Assembly (NCBI GenBank): GCA_937925645.1
Contig: CALAMB010000239.1
Location: forward strand, 1 to 11,888
DNA from: an uncultured Acidobacteriota bacterium
GTDB taxonomy: Bacteria > Acidobacteriota > JAAYUB01
Length of the DNA: 11,888 bases
Direction of reading: 5' to 3'
Part shown: positions 1 to 6,435 of the stretch, piece after piece
Layout: every line of letters begins with the position of its first letter
How positions within the stretch are numbered: position 1 is the stretch's first letter
The notes under the pieces: model-generated
Told to the model about the DNA's origin: nothing
What the model saw: the letters and a program-made list of their open reading frames with translations, nothing else
The model's database searches: none
Made by a program: the position numbers and the translations under genes

Positions 1-278
1 ACCTCCAGCACCCAGCGGTCGGTGGTGAGCGCCAGGATCTGCGCATCCTTGCCCGTGCCCATGGGCGAGATGTATTTTTCCAGTTCCCAGATCCGAACGC
101 CGCTGGAGATGCCGATCACCAGGATGGCGAAATCGAGGTAGCGCTTCCAGGCCACGCTGATCTCGTCGGCCATGATCCGCTGGAGGATGCTGCCGATGGG
201 GCGCTTGAACACCACCACGAGAACCCCTGAGACCACCAGTGAGATCACAAACGTCACTGCGAGCAGGGTGAGAAACAT
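1..278 (-). CDS. Small membrane protein of unknown function, C-terminus cut off by the window edge
   Basis: An open frame on the minus strand starts with ATG at 278 and is still open at base 1 (92 complete codons). The start is well supported: GGGAGG (minus strand, 285-290) sits six bases upstream of the ATG. The protein begins MFLTLLAVTFVISLVVSGVL, a strong membrane helix at about residues 2-24. A basic and amphipathic stretch follows (FKRPIGSILQRIM), then a second hydrophobic segment at about residues 48-62 (YLDFAILVIGISSGVRIW). The rest looks soluble and ends in LTTDRWVLE at the edge. The first helix is hydrophobic from residue 2 with no basic N-region, so an anchor is more likely than a cleaved signal. 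I do not recognise the family. It follows the mrp operon on the same strand but is separated by 257 bp, so it probably has its own promoter. The reading frame is confident; the function is unknown. Confidence 0.75.
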   Translation of the reverse strand, partial: MFLTLLAVTFVISLVVSGVLVVVFKRPIGSILQRIMADEISVAWKRYLDFAILVIGISSGVRIWELEKYISPMGTGKDAQILALTTDRWVLE

Positions 279-535
279 GGGACACCTCCCGGAATCGTCG
301 TTCCGCCGCCGGACACCCGCGACGGGCTGTCGGCATCGGTCACGCGGGTAATTTCAAATTCGGTGCCAGGACGGGAGTTTCACCCAAATCCCCATAAAAC
401 AAGGCAATGAACGCGGCATCCGTACGGGTGCGGTGTCCGAACGCGTCGATAAGATCACATTAAATGAACGTTTGTATACAAAATATGTATATTAAATCCC
501 CGCCCTGTGCGGCGCTTGTCATAGATGCCGGGATT
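279..535. other. Intergenic spacer between mrpG and the left-edge gene, with an AT-rich island
   Basis: There is no credible gene here. The part at about 452-499 is strikingly AT-rich compared with the rest of the window and includes a 12-bp palindrome (471-482, listed separately). An imperfect AATTT-c-AAATT inverted repeat lies at 350-360. AAATCCC (494-500) and GGGATTT (530-536) are perfect 7-bp complements. They enclose a small CGCC/GGCG hairpin (501-504 with 511-514). On the mrp transcript this could be a weak 3'-end structure followed by an A/T-rich stretch. I could not pick convincing -35/-10 hexamers for the left-edge gene, although the island is the obvious place for its promoter. Confidence 0.5.
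471..482. promoter_or_regulatory. 12-bp perfect palindrome, possible operator
   Basis: TTTGTATACAAA reads the same on both strands and lies inside the AT-rich island, about 190 bp upstream of the left-edge gene's ATG and about 55 bp past the mrpG stop. A second imperfect dyad, TATAC (475-479) with GTATA (487-491), overlaps it. Such sites are typical of small dimeric regulators, but no regulator gene is visible and an AT-rich 12-mer can arise by chance. The palindrome itself is certain; the role is a guess. Confidence 0.3.
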
Positions 536-904
536 TCATTCGCGCGGGTCTGTGACGCTCTCGTCGTCTCCATCCCGCCGCCGGCATTCGGGCGCGTCTT
601 CGCCGAAGCGCGTCCCGGGCGCCGGTGGAACCCCCGTGCGGAGCGCCGCCCGGGCCAGCAGGTAGGCAGCGACGGGGTTGGAGAGCAGCAGAAAGACGAT
701 CACCGCTGCGGCCTTCAGCGCCACTTCCGCCGTTCCGAAATGCATGGCGACGCCGAGCAGGATGAGGCCGAGTCCGAGCGAAGCGGCCTTTGAGACGGCA
801 TGCATCCGGTTGTACAGGTCGGGCAGCCGGACCAATCCCAGCGCCGCCAGGAACAGGAAGGCGGCCCCCGCCGCCAGCAGCGCCGCGGCCGTCAGCCCGA
901 TCAT
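536..904 (-). CDS. mrpG: Na+/H+ antiporter subunit MrpG (MnhG/PhaG family)
   Basis: This 122-residue protein is the last subunit of the Mrp operon, a small membrane subunit needed for assembly and activity of the antiporter. It has three hydrophobic segments (about residues 3-25, 40-58 and 60-85). Family hallmarks are RLPDLYNRMHAVSKAASLG at 26-44 and SNPVAAYLLARAA at 75-87. The proline in the second motif (P77) lies where a functionally important proline was described in Bacillus MrpG. The C-terminal ~35 residues are a hydrophilic, charged tail (ending ESVTDPRE), as is common in the family. The ATG at 904 overlaps the TGA of mrpF (ATGA, 904-901), and a GGGGGG stretch just upstream can serve as ribosome-binding site. 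Length is normal. Identification is confident from motifs and operon position. Confidence 0.93.
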   Translation of the reverse strand: MIGLTAAALLAAGAAFLFLAALGLVRLPDLYNRMHAVSKAASLGLGLILLGVAMHFGTAEVALKAAAVIVFLLLSNPVAAYLLARAALRTGVPPAPGTRFGEDAPECRRRDGDDESVTDPRE

Positions 905-1173
905 GGCCGCCCCCCATGCTCCACGTAGCGGGCCGCGGCGACGGTGCCCAGGAACACGAACAGGGCGAGCACCAGCAGGACGTCCAGCAGCACGTCCTCG
1001 CCTGAGGTCACGGCGAACACCCCCGCCAGTCCCGCCACGATCAGCCCGATCAGGTCCAAGGCCACCGCCCGGTCCGGCAGCGACGGCCCACGCAGCAGGC
1101 GGAACAGCGCCAGGATCAGGGACCCCGCCAGGAGGGCCAGGGCCGCCGACACGAGTGCCGCCGCCGGGCTCAT
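901..1173 (-). CDS. mrpF: Na+/H+ antiporter subunit MrpF (MnhF/PhaF family)
   Basis: This 90-residue integral membrane subunit of the Mrp antiporter complex has three predicted helices (about residues 4-25, 38-56 and 61-82). The family signature RLLRGPSLPDRAVALDLIG spans residues 25-43, with the conserved Pro-Asp-Arg-x-x-Ala-x-Asp core. It is followed by the GEDVLLDVLLVLALFVFLGTVA-type last helix. The small F subunit is thought to be structural, packing with MrpG and MrpE. The ATG at 1173 overlaps the mrpE TGA (ATGA, 1173-1170), with a good GGAGGTG ribosome-binding site inside the end of mrpE. The stop overlaps the mrpG start in the same way, so E, F and G should be translationally coupled. 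Length is normal for the family. Confidence 0.93.
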   Translation of the reverse strand: MSPAAALVSAALALLAGSLILALFRLLRGPSLPDRAVALDLIGLIVAGLAGVFAVTSGEDVLLDVLLVLALFVFLGTVAAARYVEHGGRP

Positions 1174-1505
1174 CGCAGCACCTCCAGCACCCGTCGCTCC
1201 AGGTTCCGCCGGATGGAGCGGGCCAGCGCGTCCGCGTCCGCCGCGTACATGGTGTGCACGCACAGCTGCCGGTTGTCGGGCGACAGCTGGACGCTGAACG
1301 TGCCCGGCGTGAACGAGATGAGGTTGGTCACCAGCAGGATCTCCAGGTCGGTCCGCGCCTCCAGGGGCACCATGATGAAACCGGGCGATATCCGCGGCCG
1401 CGGCCGCACGATGTCCGCCGCCACCCGCAGGCTGGACGCGACCACCTCCCAGAGATAGAATCCGATGAATACCGCCGCGAACCAGAGTTTGCGCACCCAC
1501 CGCAT
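1170..1505 (-). CDS. mrpE: Na+/H+ antiporter subunit MrpE, short form (MnhE/PhaE family)
   Basis: This 111-residue Mrp subunit carries the conserved MrpE core: a membrane segment at about 7-28 (LWFAAVFIGFYLWEVVAS), then RPRPRISPGFIMVPLEARTD (34-53), LVTNLISFTPGTFSVQLSPD (58-77) and the cytoplasmic domain with CVHTMYAADADAL (82-94). The TPGT turn and the His-Met pair are typical. Family members I know are about 150-170 residues, with an N-terminal helical hairpin before this core; that hairpin is absent. The frame continues upstream only 13 codons to another ATG (1544), and those codons are not hydrophobic. The start at 1505 is favoured because GGGAGAG (1513-1519) precedes it and the gap to the mrpD stop is 4 bp. 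It is either a natural short form or has lost its N-terminus. Confidence 0.88.
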   Translation of the reverse strand: MRWVRKLWFAAVFIGFYLWEVVASSLRVAADIVRPRPRISPGFIMVPLEARTDLEILLVTNLISFTPGTFSVQLSPDNRQLCVHTMYAADADALARSIRRNLERRVLEVLR

Positions 1506-1509
1506 CGGC

Positions 1510-3000
1510 TCACTCTCCCAGCACGGCCCGGATGTACCCCGCACGGTCCATGAGCTGGTCGCCGGCCCGTTGGGCCAGCTCCAGCAGCGGCTCGGGATAC
1601 AGGCCGACGGCCACCGTGATTGCCGTCAACACCAGCACCGGCACCCACACCGGCGCCCCCAGCGGCCGGACGGCCGGCCCTGCGCCGGCGGCCGCCCCGT
1701 CCGGCGATTCCTTCCAGAAGGCCTCGAGCCAGATCTTGACCATGGAGAAGAGGGTCAGCAGGCCCACGCCCAGCGCCACGGCTCCGGCCAGCCAGTGGCC
1801 GGCCAGAAAGCAGGCCCGGATCACCACGAACTTGGCGACGAACCCCGACAGCGGCGGCAACCCCGCCAGCGACAGGGCCGACACCAGGAACAGCCCCGAC
1901 AGGCCGGGATGCTCCCGCCACAGTCCGCCGAGGCGGGCCAGTTCCTCGGTGCCCCGCAGTCGCTTCACCGCGCCGACCACTAGGAACAGGTTGGTCTTGA
2001 CCACCATGTTGTGCACCATGTAGACCATGACGGCCGCCAGGGCGGCCGGCGTCCACACGCCCAGCCCCAACGTCATGTACCCGATCTGGCTGACGATGTG
2101 CACCGCCAGGATCCGCCGCAGGCCGCCTTGGGCGGCCGCTCCCAGCACGCCCGTGATCATGGTGGCCACCGACAGCACCAGGATGAGCGCGTGGGTTCGG
2201 CCCACGTCCTGGACGAACACCAGGGTGAAGAGCCGGATCAGGGCGTAGACGCCTACCTTGGTGAGCACGCCGGCGAACAGGGCCGAGACCGCCACCGGCG
2301 GGGTGGGATAGGCCGCCGGCAGCCAGTTGAAAAACGGAAAGAGGGCCGCCTTGATCCCGAACGCCGCCAGCAGCAGCGACGCCGACGTCAGCACGACGCC
2401 GGTCGCCGGGTCAGCCGGGATCTTCCGGGCCAGGTCGGCCAGGTTCAGCGTGCCCGTTTTGCCGTACAGCAGTCCGCAGGCCGTCAGGAACATGGCCGAG
2501 GCCAGAAAGTTGATGGCCACGTACTTCACCGCGCCCGCCAGCTGGGCCGGCCGCCGCCCCACCGTCAGCAGGACGAAGGAGGCGATGAGCAGCACCTCAA
2601 ACCACACGTACAGGTTGAACAAGTCGCCCGCCAGGAAGGCGCCCCCGGCGCCCATGAGCAGGACCTGCGCCAGGGGCGGAAAGACAGCGTCCGCCATCAG
2701 GTCGTCCGTGCCCAGCGCGTAGACGCCCACCAGCAGGCCGAGCAGGCCCGTCACCGCGACCATGATGGCCGCGAACAGGTCAGCCACCAGGGCGATGCCG
2801 TACGGCGCCGGCCAGCCGCCCACCGCCAGGACCAGGTGCCCGCCGCCGGCGCAGGCCGCCACCAGCACCAGGCCCGAGCCGCAATGGGCGGCCGCCCCCG
2901 CCAGCGCCAGGATGCCGCGCCACCGCCGGCCGCGGACCAGCACGAGCAGGGCCGCCGCGGCCAGGGGTATGAGGATCGGCGCCGCCAGCCACCCGCTCAC
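1510..3000 (-). CDS. mrpD: Na+/H+ antiporter subunit MrpD (NuoN/NuoM-like proton/cation channel subunit)
   Basis: This 496-residue polytopic membrane protein belongs to the family shared by Mrp antiporters and the complex I subunits NuoL/M/N. It is one of the two large ion-translocating subunits. The key polar residues are in place: E135 in LYVWFEVLLIASF (TM5 glutamate, equivalent to the essential Glu of Bacillus MrpD), K217 in FGIKAALFPFFNWLP, K248 in AGVLTKVGVYAL, H330 and K335 in MVHNMVVKTNLFL, and K390 in GLPPLSGFVAK. About 14 hydrophobic segments are spread over the length, which is normal for the family. The start is GTG at 3000, overlapping the mrpC stop (GTGA) behind a strong purine-rich site. 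The same frame stays open far upstream through mrpC and mrpB, but that stretch is Arg/Gly/Pro-rich shadow coding. Confident. Confidence 0.95.
   Translation of the reverse strand: MSGWLAAPILIPLAAAALLVLVRGRRWRGILALAGAAAHCGSGLVLVAACAGGGHLVLAVGGWPAPYGIALVADLFAAIMVAVTGLLGLLVGVYALGTDDLMADAVFPPLAQVLLMGAGGAFLAGDLFNLYVWFEVLLIASFVLLTVGRRPAQLAGAVKYVAINFLASAMFLTACGLLYGKTGTLNLADLARKIPADPATGVVLTSASLLLAAFGIKAALFPFFNWLPAAYPTPPVAVSALFAGVLTKVGVYALIRLFTLVFVQDVGRTHALILVLSVATMITGVLGAAAQGGLRRILAVHIVSQIGYMTLGLGVWTPAALAAVMVYMVHNMVVKTNLFLVVGAVKRLRGTEELARLGGLWREHPGLSGLFLVSALSLAGLPPLSGFVAKFVVIRACFLAGHWLAGAVALGVGLLTLFSMVKIWLEAFWKESPDGAAAGAGPAVRPLGAPVWVPVLVLTAITVAVGLYPEPLLELAQRAGDQLMDRAGYIRAVLGE
1513..1519 (-). promoter_or_regulatory. 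Ribosome-binding site deciding the mrpE start
   Basis: GGGAGAG lies within the last codons of mrpD, seven bases before the ATG at 1505. It supports this start over the upstream in-frame ATG at 1544, which would overlap mrpD by 35 bp and add a non-hydrophobic leader. Confidence 0.55.
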
Positions 3001-3344
3001 GGTCCCTCCTCCTCGAGCCGGTCGAGGTCCTCCACGCCGGTGGCGTGGTGCATCCGCCAGAGCAGAACCAGGGCGAAGGCGGTGATGCCGAACCCGATGA
3101 CGATGGCCGTCAGGACCAGCGCCTGGGGCAGCGGATCCGGATGGGGCGGCGCCAGGGCGGCGGCGCCCTCGGCCACGATGGGCACGCCCCGGGCCGACAG
3201 GCCGGCCGCGGTGAAGATCAGCAGGTTGATGGCGTTGCCCAGCAGGGCGATGCCCAGCACCAGCCGCACCGGGCTCCGGCGGAGGAGCAGGTAGACGGCC
3301 ACGCCCGTCAACGCCCCGATGATCACGGCCATCACCAGTTCCAT
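2997..3344 (-). CDS. mrpC: Na+/H+ antiporter subunit MrpC (NuoK-like)
   Basis: This 115-residue small membrane subunit is homologous to complex I NuoK. It has three hydrophobic helices (about residues 3-21, 27-48 and 73-97). Typical motifs are VRLVLGIALLGNAINLLIF (26-44) and the highly conserved DPLPQALVLTAIVIGFGITA (70-89). The threonine in VLTAIVIG (T79) matches a position found important in Bacillus MrpC. The C-terminal tail is acidic (VEDLDRLEEEG). The ATG at 3344 lies 3 bp after the mrpB stop, with GGAGGAG at the end of mrpB as ribosome-binding site. The TGA overlaps the GTG start of mrpD. Length is as expected. MrpC bridges MrpA and MrpD in known complex structures. Confidence 0.95.
   Translation of the reverse strand: MELVMAVIIGALTGVAVYLLLRRSPVRLVLGIALLGNAINLLIFTAAGLSARGVPIVAEGAAALAPPHPDPLPQALVLTAIVIGFGITAFALVLLWRMHHATGVEDLDRLEEEGP
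3004..3012 (-). promoter_or_regulatory. Ribosome-binding site deciding the GTG start of mrpD
   Basis: GGAGGAGGG lies at the 3' end of mrpC, three bases before the GTG at 3000; its AGGAGG-like core is at normal spacing. This sets the mrpD start and shows that the longer upstream open frame is not used. Confidence 0.6.
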
Positions 3345-3347
3345 CGC

Positions 3348-3752
3348 TCACTCCTCCATCAGGGCGAACACGATGCTCACGCCCACGCCCAGCACCACCA
3401 GGAACACGCCCGCATCGAAGATCAGCGGCGTACCCAGGCGGACCCCGCCGGCCCACTCGCCGCTCCACAGCCCGCTCAGGTACGGGCGCCCCAGGACGAG
3501 CGCCGGCAACCCGCTCCCCAGCGCCAGGAGCAGCCCGACTCCCGTCAGCGTGCCGGGGGCGACGCGCAGCCAGCGTTGCGCCGCGGCGACGCCCTCGGCC
3601 AGAGCCAGCAGGGTGAAGGCCCCCGCGGCCACGAGTCCGGCGATGAAACCGCCGCCGGGATCGTTGTGGCCGCGCACCAGCAATCCCAGCGCCCCCGCCA
3701 GTTGCAGGGGCACCAGGATGCGCGCCGCGCCCCGCAGGATCACCGAATTCAT
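3348..3752 (-). CDS. mrpB: Na+/H+ antiporter subunit MrpB
   Basis: This 134-residue subunit carries the MnhB/MrpB domain. It has four hydrophobic helices (about 8-27, 35-55, 68-86 and 108-131). The signature [19 protein letters not shown] spans 28-46 and contains the Pro and Phe positions linked to function in Bacillus MrpB. A second typical segment is [17 protein letters not shown] (107-123). The ATG at 3752 overlaps the mrpA TGA (ATGA), and AGGAGGG (3759-3765) sits six bases upstream. Its separation from mrpA makes this a seven-gene (group 1) operon rather than a type with fused A and B. The next gene, mrpC, begins 3 bp after its stop. Confident. Confidence 0.95.
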   Translation of the reverse strand: MNSVILRGAARILVPLQLAGALGLLVRGHNDPGGGFIAGLVAAGAFTLLALAEGVAAAQRWLRVAPGTLTGVGLLLALGSGLPALVLGRPYLSGLWSGEWAGGVRLGTPLIFDAGVFLVVLGVGVSIVFALMEE

Positions 3753-6067
3753 GGCGGTCCCTCCTGCGGCGGCCGGCGGCGCTGCAGCAGGTACACCGCC
3801 CCGAGGGCCGCGACCGCCAGCACGGTGATCTCGCCCAGGGTGTCCAGGGCGCGGAAATCCACCAGGATCACGTTCACCACGTTCCGGCCGAACGCGAGGG
3901 GCACGCTGGACCGGGCGTAGAATTCGGAAATAGCGGGCCCCAGCTGGACCTGGAGGGCCTGCCACACCAGGCCGGTCATGGTGATGCCCACGGCCGCGGC
4001 GATGCACCCGTCGCGCAACCGCTGGCGGCTCGCCGAGAACTCCCGCAACCGCGGCAACCGCCGCAGCACCAGCACGAACAGGATCATGGTCAGCGTCTCC
4101 ACGAGCAGTTGGGTGATGGCCAGGTCCGGCGCCCCGTACACCATGTAGAGCAAACTCACGCCGAAGCCGACGCCGCCCAGCGCCAACACCGCCCCCAGGC
4201 GCGAGGCGGCGCGCACCGCCGCCAGGGCCGCCGCCACCACCAGCATGCCCACCACCACCGCCACCGGCGACACGGGGGCGAGCCGGTCCGGACGCGTCCA
4301 CTGGATGTAGCCCCAGGCGCCCCAGGCGGTCGCGGCCACGGCGCCGGCGAGAACGGTGAAGATGTAGCCCCGCAACCGGCCGTGCTGCAGGATCCGGGTC
4401 TGGTCCTTGGCCAGGTCCATCAGCCCCTCCAGCAACTGGCCGTAGATCCGGCTGGGCGTGAACGGCACCGTCAGGGCCAGTCGCTCGCCCAGCCGGCGGA
4501 CGCGCTTCCGCATCGCGAACAGGCCGGCACCTACGGCCATCGTGGCCAGGCTCAGCAGCAGCACGGCATTGACGCCGTGCCACAACTTGAGTTCGATTTG
4601 CGTCGCCTGCGCGTGAACGGCGGCCGCGGCCGGCGCGATGACCGGACCGGCCAGCATGCCGGGCATCAGTCCAAACACCAGGCCCAGGACCGCCAACAGG
4701 ACCGGCCCGGTCAGAAGCGCCGGCGGGGCTTCGTGCACGGGTGCCCGTGGACGCTTCGGCCGGCCCAGGAACGGCCGGATCCCTACCGTCAGGGCCACCG
4801 CAACGTTGAGCGCGTTGGCCAGCACGCCGGCTCCGAGGATCAACCAGCCGACGCCGGGCGCCTGAAGTTTCGCCTCGTAGAGCAACTCCTTGCCGATATA
4901 GCCCAGCAGCGGCGGGAACCCCGACATCGACAGGGCGGCCAGGCCGGCGGCGACCGCGGTCACGGGCATGCACCGGAACAGACCACCCAGATCCTGGACA
5001 TTGCGCGTGCCGGTCTCGTGGTCCACGGCTCCGGCCACCATGAACAGCGCCCCCTTGTACAGCGAGTGCACCAGCAGGATGACCAGAGCAGCTTCCACCG
5101 CCATTGTCGTGTCCAGCCCCAGCAGCAGGACCAGCAGGCCCAGCATGCTCACCGTGGAATAAGCCAGCAGGCGCTTGAGATCGGTCTGGCCCAGCGCCAT
5201 GAGCGCGCCCAGCAGCATGGTGGTCACGCCCAGCAGGGTGAGCAGGTAGTGCCATTCCGCGGTGCCGCCCAGGACCGGCGCCAGCCGGGCGAGCAGAAAC
5301 ACACCGGCCTTGACCATGGTGGCCGAGTGCAGGTAGGCGCTTACCGGCGTGGGCGCCGCCATGGCGCCGGGCAGCCAGAAGTGGAACGGCGCCTGGGCCG
5401 ACTTCGTCGCCGCGCCCAGTACCACCAGGATGAGGATCGCCCCGTAGTGGCCGTGCGACCGGATCGATGCCGCCGCGCCGGCGAGCTGGACTATCTCGAA
5501 GCTGCCCCCCGCCAGGCCCAGCAACAGCGAACCGGCCAGCAGCGCCAGTCCGCCGCCGCCGGTCACCAGCAACGCCTGCCGGGCGGCGCTCCGGGTCCCG
5601 GCGTCGGCGTGGTGGAACCCGATGAGCAGGAACGACGCGATGCTGGTGAGTTCCCAGAACACGAACAGCGAGATCAAATCCCCCGCCGTCGACACGCCCA
5701 GCATGGCGCCCATGAAGAGTAGTGTCTGCGCGTAGAAGCGGCCCAACCGCGCATCGCCTTTCAGGTACCCGCCGCCGTAAACCAGCACCAGTGCTCCGAT
5801 GCCGGCCACCAGCAGGATCATCAGCAGGCTCAGGCCGTCCACGTACAGGCCCACCCGCAGGCCCAGCGTCGGGGCCCAGTCCCAGCCCGCCGCCTCTGCC
5901 GGACAGCCGGGCCGGACCAGCCGGCCGACGGCCGCCGCGACGACAAGCAGCGGCCAGGCCGCCAACAGCCAACCGGCGCGCGCGCCGGCGCGCCGGTACA
6001 GCCACGGCGCCACCGCTGCCGCCCCGAAAGTGCCCAAGATGAGCCAGGCGAACAACACCGGATGCAA
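3749..6067 (-). CDS. mrpA: Na+/H+ antiporter subunit MrpA (NuoL-like with C-terminal MbhD/MbhE-type domains)
   Basis: This is the largest Mrp subunit, 772 residues, near the usual ~800. Residues ~1-430 form the NuoL-like antiporter module. They include E139 in [15 protein letters not shown]222 in [16 protein letters not shown]248 and K253 in [17 protein letters not shown]298 in [12 protein letters not shown]334 and K338 in [12 protein letters not shown], and K393 in [12 protein letters not shown]. Residues ~605-670 are the MbhD/DUF4040-like segment with [21 protein letters not shown]657 corresponds to a glutamate reported essential in Bacillus. Residues ~690-760 are the MbhE-like end ([20 protein letters not shown]). 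The start is TTG at 6067 with no clear ribosome-binding site, so the exact N-terminus is uncertain, but the first helix begins here. It is the first operon gene, about 93 nt after the predicted transcription start, and overlaps mrpB by 4 bp. Confidence 0.95.
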   Translation of the reverse strand: MHPVLFAWLILGTFGAAAVAPWLYRRAGARAGWLLAAWPLLVVAAAVGRLVRPGCPAEAAGWDWAPTLGLRVGLYVDGLSLLMILLVAGIGALVLVYGGGYLKGDARLGRFYAQTLLFMGAMLGVSTAGDLISLFVFWELTSIASFLLIGFHHADAGTRSAARQALLVTGGGGLALLAGSLLLGLAGGSFEIVQLAGAAASIRSHGHYGAILILVVLGAATKSAQAPFHFWLPGAMAAPTPVSAYLHSATMVKAGVFLLARLAPVLGGTAEWHYLLTLLGVTTMLLGALMALGQTDLKRLLAYSTVSMLGLLVLLLGLDTTMAVEAALVILLVHSLYKGALFMVAGAVDHETGTRNVQDLGGLFRCMPVTAVAAGLAALSMSGFPPLLGYIGKELLYEAKLQAPGVGWLILGAGVLANALNVAVALTVGIRPFLGRPKRPRAPVHEAPPALLTGPVLLAVLGLVFGLMPGMLAGPVIAPAAAAVHAQATQIELKLWHGVNAVLLLSLATMAVGAGLFAMRKRVRRLGERLALTVPFTPSRIYGQLLEGLMDLAKDQTRILQHGRLRGYIFTVLAGAVAATAWGAWGYIQWTRPDRLAPVSPVAVVVGMLVVAAALAAVRAASRLGAVLALGGVGFGVSLLYMVYGAPDLAITQLLVETLTMILFVLVLRRLPRLREFSASRQRLRDGCIAAAVGITMTGLVWQALQVQLGPAISEFYARSSVPLAFGRNVVNVILVDFRALDTLGEITVLAVAALGAVYLLQRRRPPQEGPP
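5973..5996. repeat. Overlapping GC palindromes inside mrpA
   Basis: A 16-bp perfect palindrome (5973-5988) made of alternating CG steps flanked by CCGG overlaps a 12-bp palindrome (5985-5996). They encode part of an RRAGARAGW stretch between two N-terminal helices of MrpA, so codon bias for Arg/Ala explains most of it. The repeat is plain in the sequence; no function is claimed. Confidence 0.4.
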
Positions 6068-6138
6068 CCCGTGCAGTGATGGTATCGGCGGAAGACGGAT
6101 GGTCGCCGGACCGGCCGCTCCCGCATTCCGCGCCGATG

Positions 6139-6155
6139 GCCGCGGGACCCGCGGC
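6139..6155. repeat. Perfect inverted repeat (8-bp arms, 1-nt centre) at the start of the mrp leader
   Basis: GCCGCGGG and CCCGCGGC flank a single A. On the mrp transcript the repeat lies about 5 to 22 nt after the predicted start point, about 12 bp downstream of the -10 box. That position suits an operator or a 5' leader hairpin. GC-rich dyads are not rare in this base composition, so chance is possible. Confidence 0.4.
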
Positions 6156-6166
6156 GCACGGAGCGG

Positions 6167-6175
6167 ATTATATCA
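6167..6175 (-). promoter_or_regulatory. Extended -10 promoter element for the mrp operon
   Basis: On the minus strand, TATAAT (6172-6167) is a perfect -10 hexamer preceded by TGa, giving the extended -10 form TGnTATAAT. It is one of the few AT-rich hexamers in a GC-rich region and faces mrpA, about 100 bp upstream of the TTG. No good -35 is found 16-18 bp further up (the hexamer there is TGTCTG), consistent with an extended -10 promoter. Expected transcription start is near 6160. Confidence 0.5.
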
Positions 6176-6435
6176 TCAAAGTTCCGGCGCAGACACTGAG
6201 GGAGAGGTCAGGAGGGCGGGCGCGTGTCGCGGATGCGAACCGGGGGTCCGTCGCGGTGGGGGGCTCGATCCGCCGCCTGTGGAATGACCGCACCGTTCCG
6301 CCCGGTTGATCGTGCGCCCTGAGCCCAGCCATCGACGTGGACAGTCGCAGAAATTCTCGCTCTGCCATTTAACATGCAACAAAAGGGCCTGGCGTTACGT
6401 CATATCACCGAACATAATCTTTCGGGGGAATACTC

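Larger units (their letters stand above)
6068..6435. other. Divergent intergenic region between mrpA and the methyltransferase gene
   Basis: This 368-bp stretch has no credible gene. Short frames in it overlap one another, lack ribosome-binding sites and have no recognisable domain. It must contain the promoters of both divergent units. The mrp-facing side has an extended -10 and an inverted repeat (listed separately). The methyltransferase-facing side turns AT-richer from about 6345 and has a GGGGGA stretch (6424-6429) seven bases before the ATG at 6436 as likely ribosome-binding site. CATAAT (6412-6417) is a possible -10 there, but I see no good -35. Confidence 0.5.

Noticed and set aside
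2011..5722. Long plus-strand open frames opposite mrpA and mrpC-mrpD (for example 2011-3294 and 4109-5722)
   Set aside because: They are antisense to clearly conserved Mrp genes. Their translations are Arg/Gln/His/Gly-rich without domains, as expected from the complement of GC-rich coding sequence.
5973..5996. GC palindromes as a regulatory or recombination site
   Set aside because: They lie within conserved mrpA coding sequence and are explained by Arg/Ala codons at high GC; kept only as a repeat entry.
1510..6005. Very long minus-strand frames that would extend mrpD or mrpB upstream (starts at 3468 and 6005)
   Set aside because: The upstream parts are out-of-frame readings of mrpC, mrpB and mrpA. 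The conserved proteins begin at 3000 (GTG) and 3752 (ATG), each with a ribosome-binding site.
536..6067. Possibility that the cluster is part of a membrane-bound hydrogenase or complex I rather than an antiporter
   Set aside because: The order A-B-C-D-E-F-G with separate MrpB, E, F and G is that of a stand-alone Mrp antiporter, and no hydrogenase or NuoB/C/D/H/I-like gene is visible.
6195..6270. G-rich runs suggesting a G-quadruplex upstream of the methyltransferase gene
   Set aside because: The G-runs are unevenly spaced with long loops; the evidence is no better than expected in GC-rich DNA.
6068..6435. Several short frames on both strands in the divergent intergenic region
   Set aside because: They overlap each other, have no ribosome-binding sites, no hydrophobic or domain-like pattern, and cover the mrp promoter.
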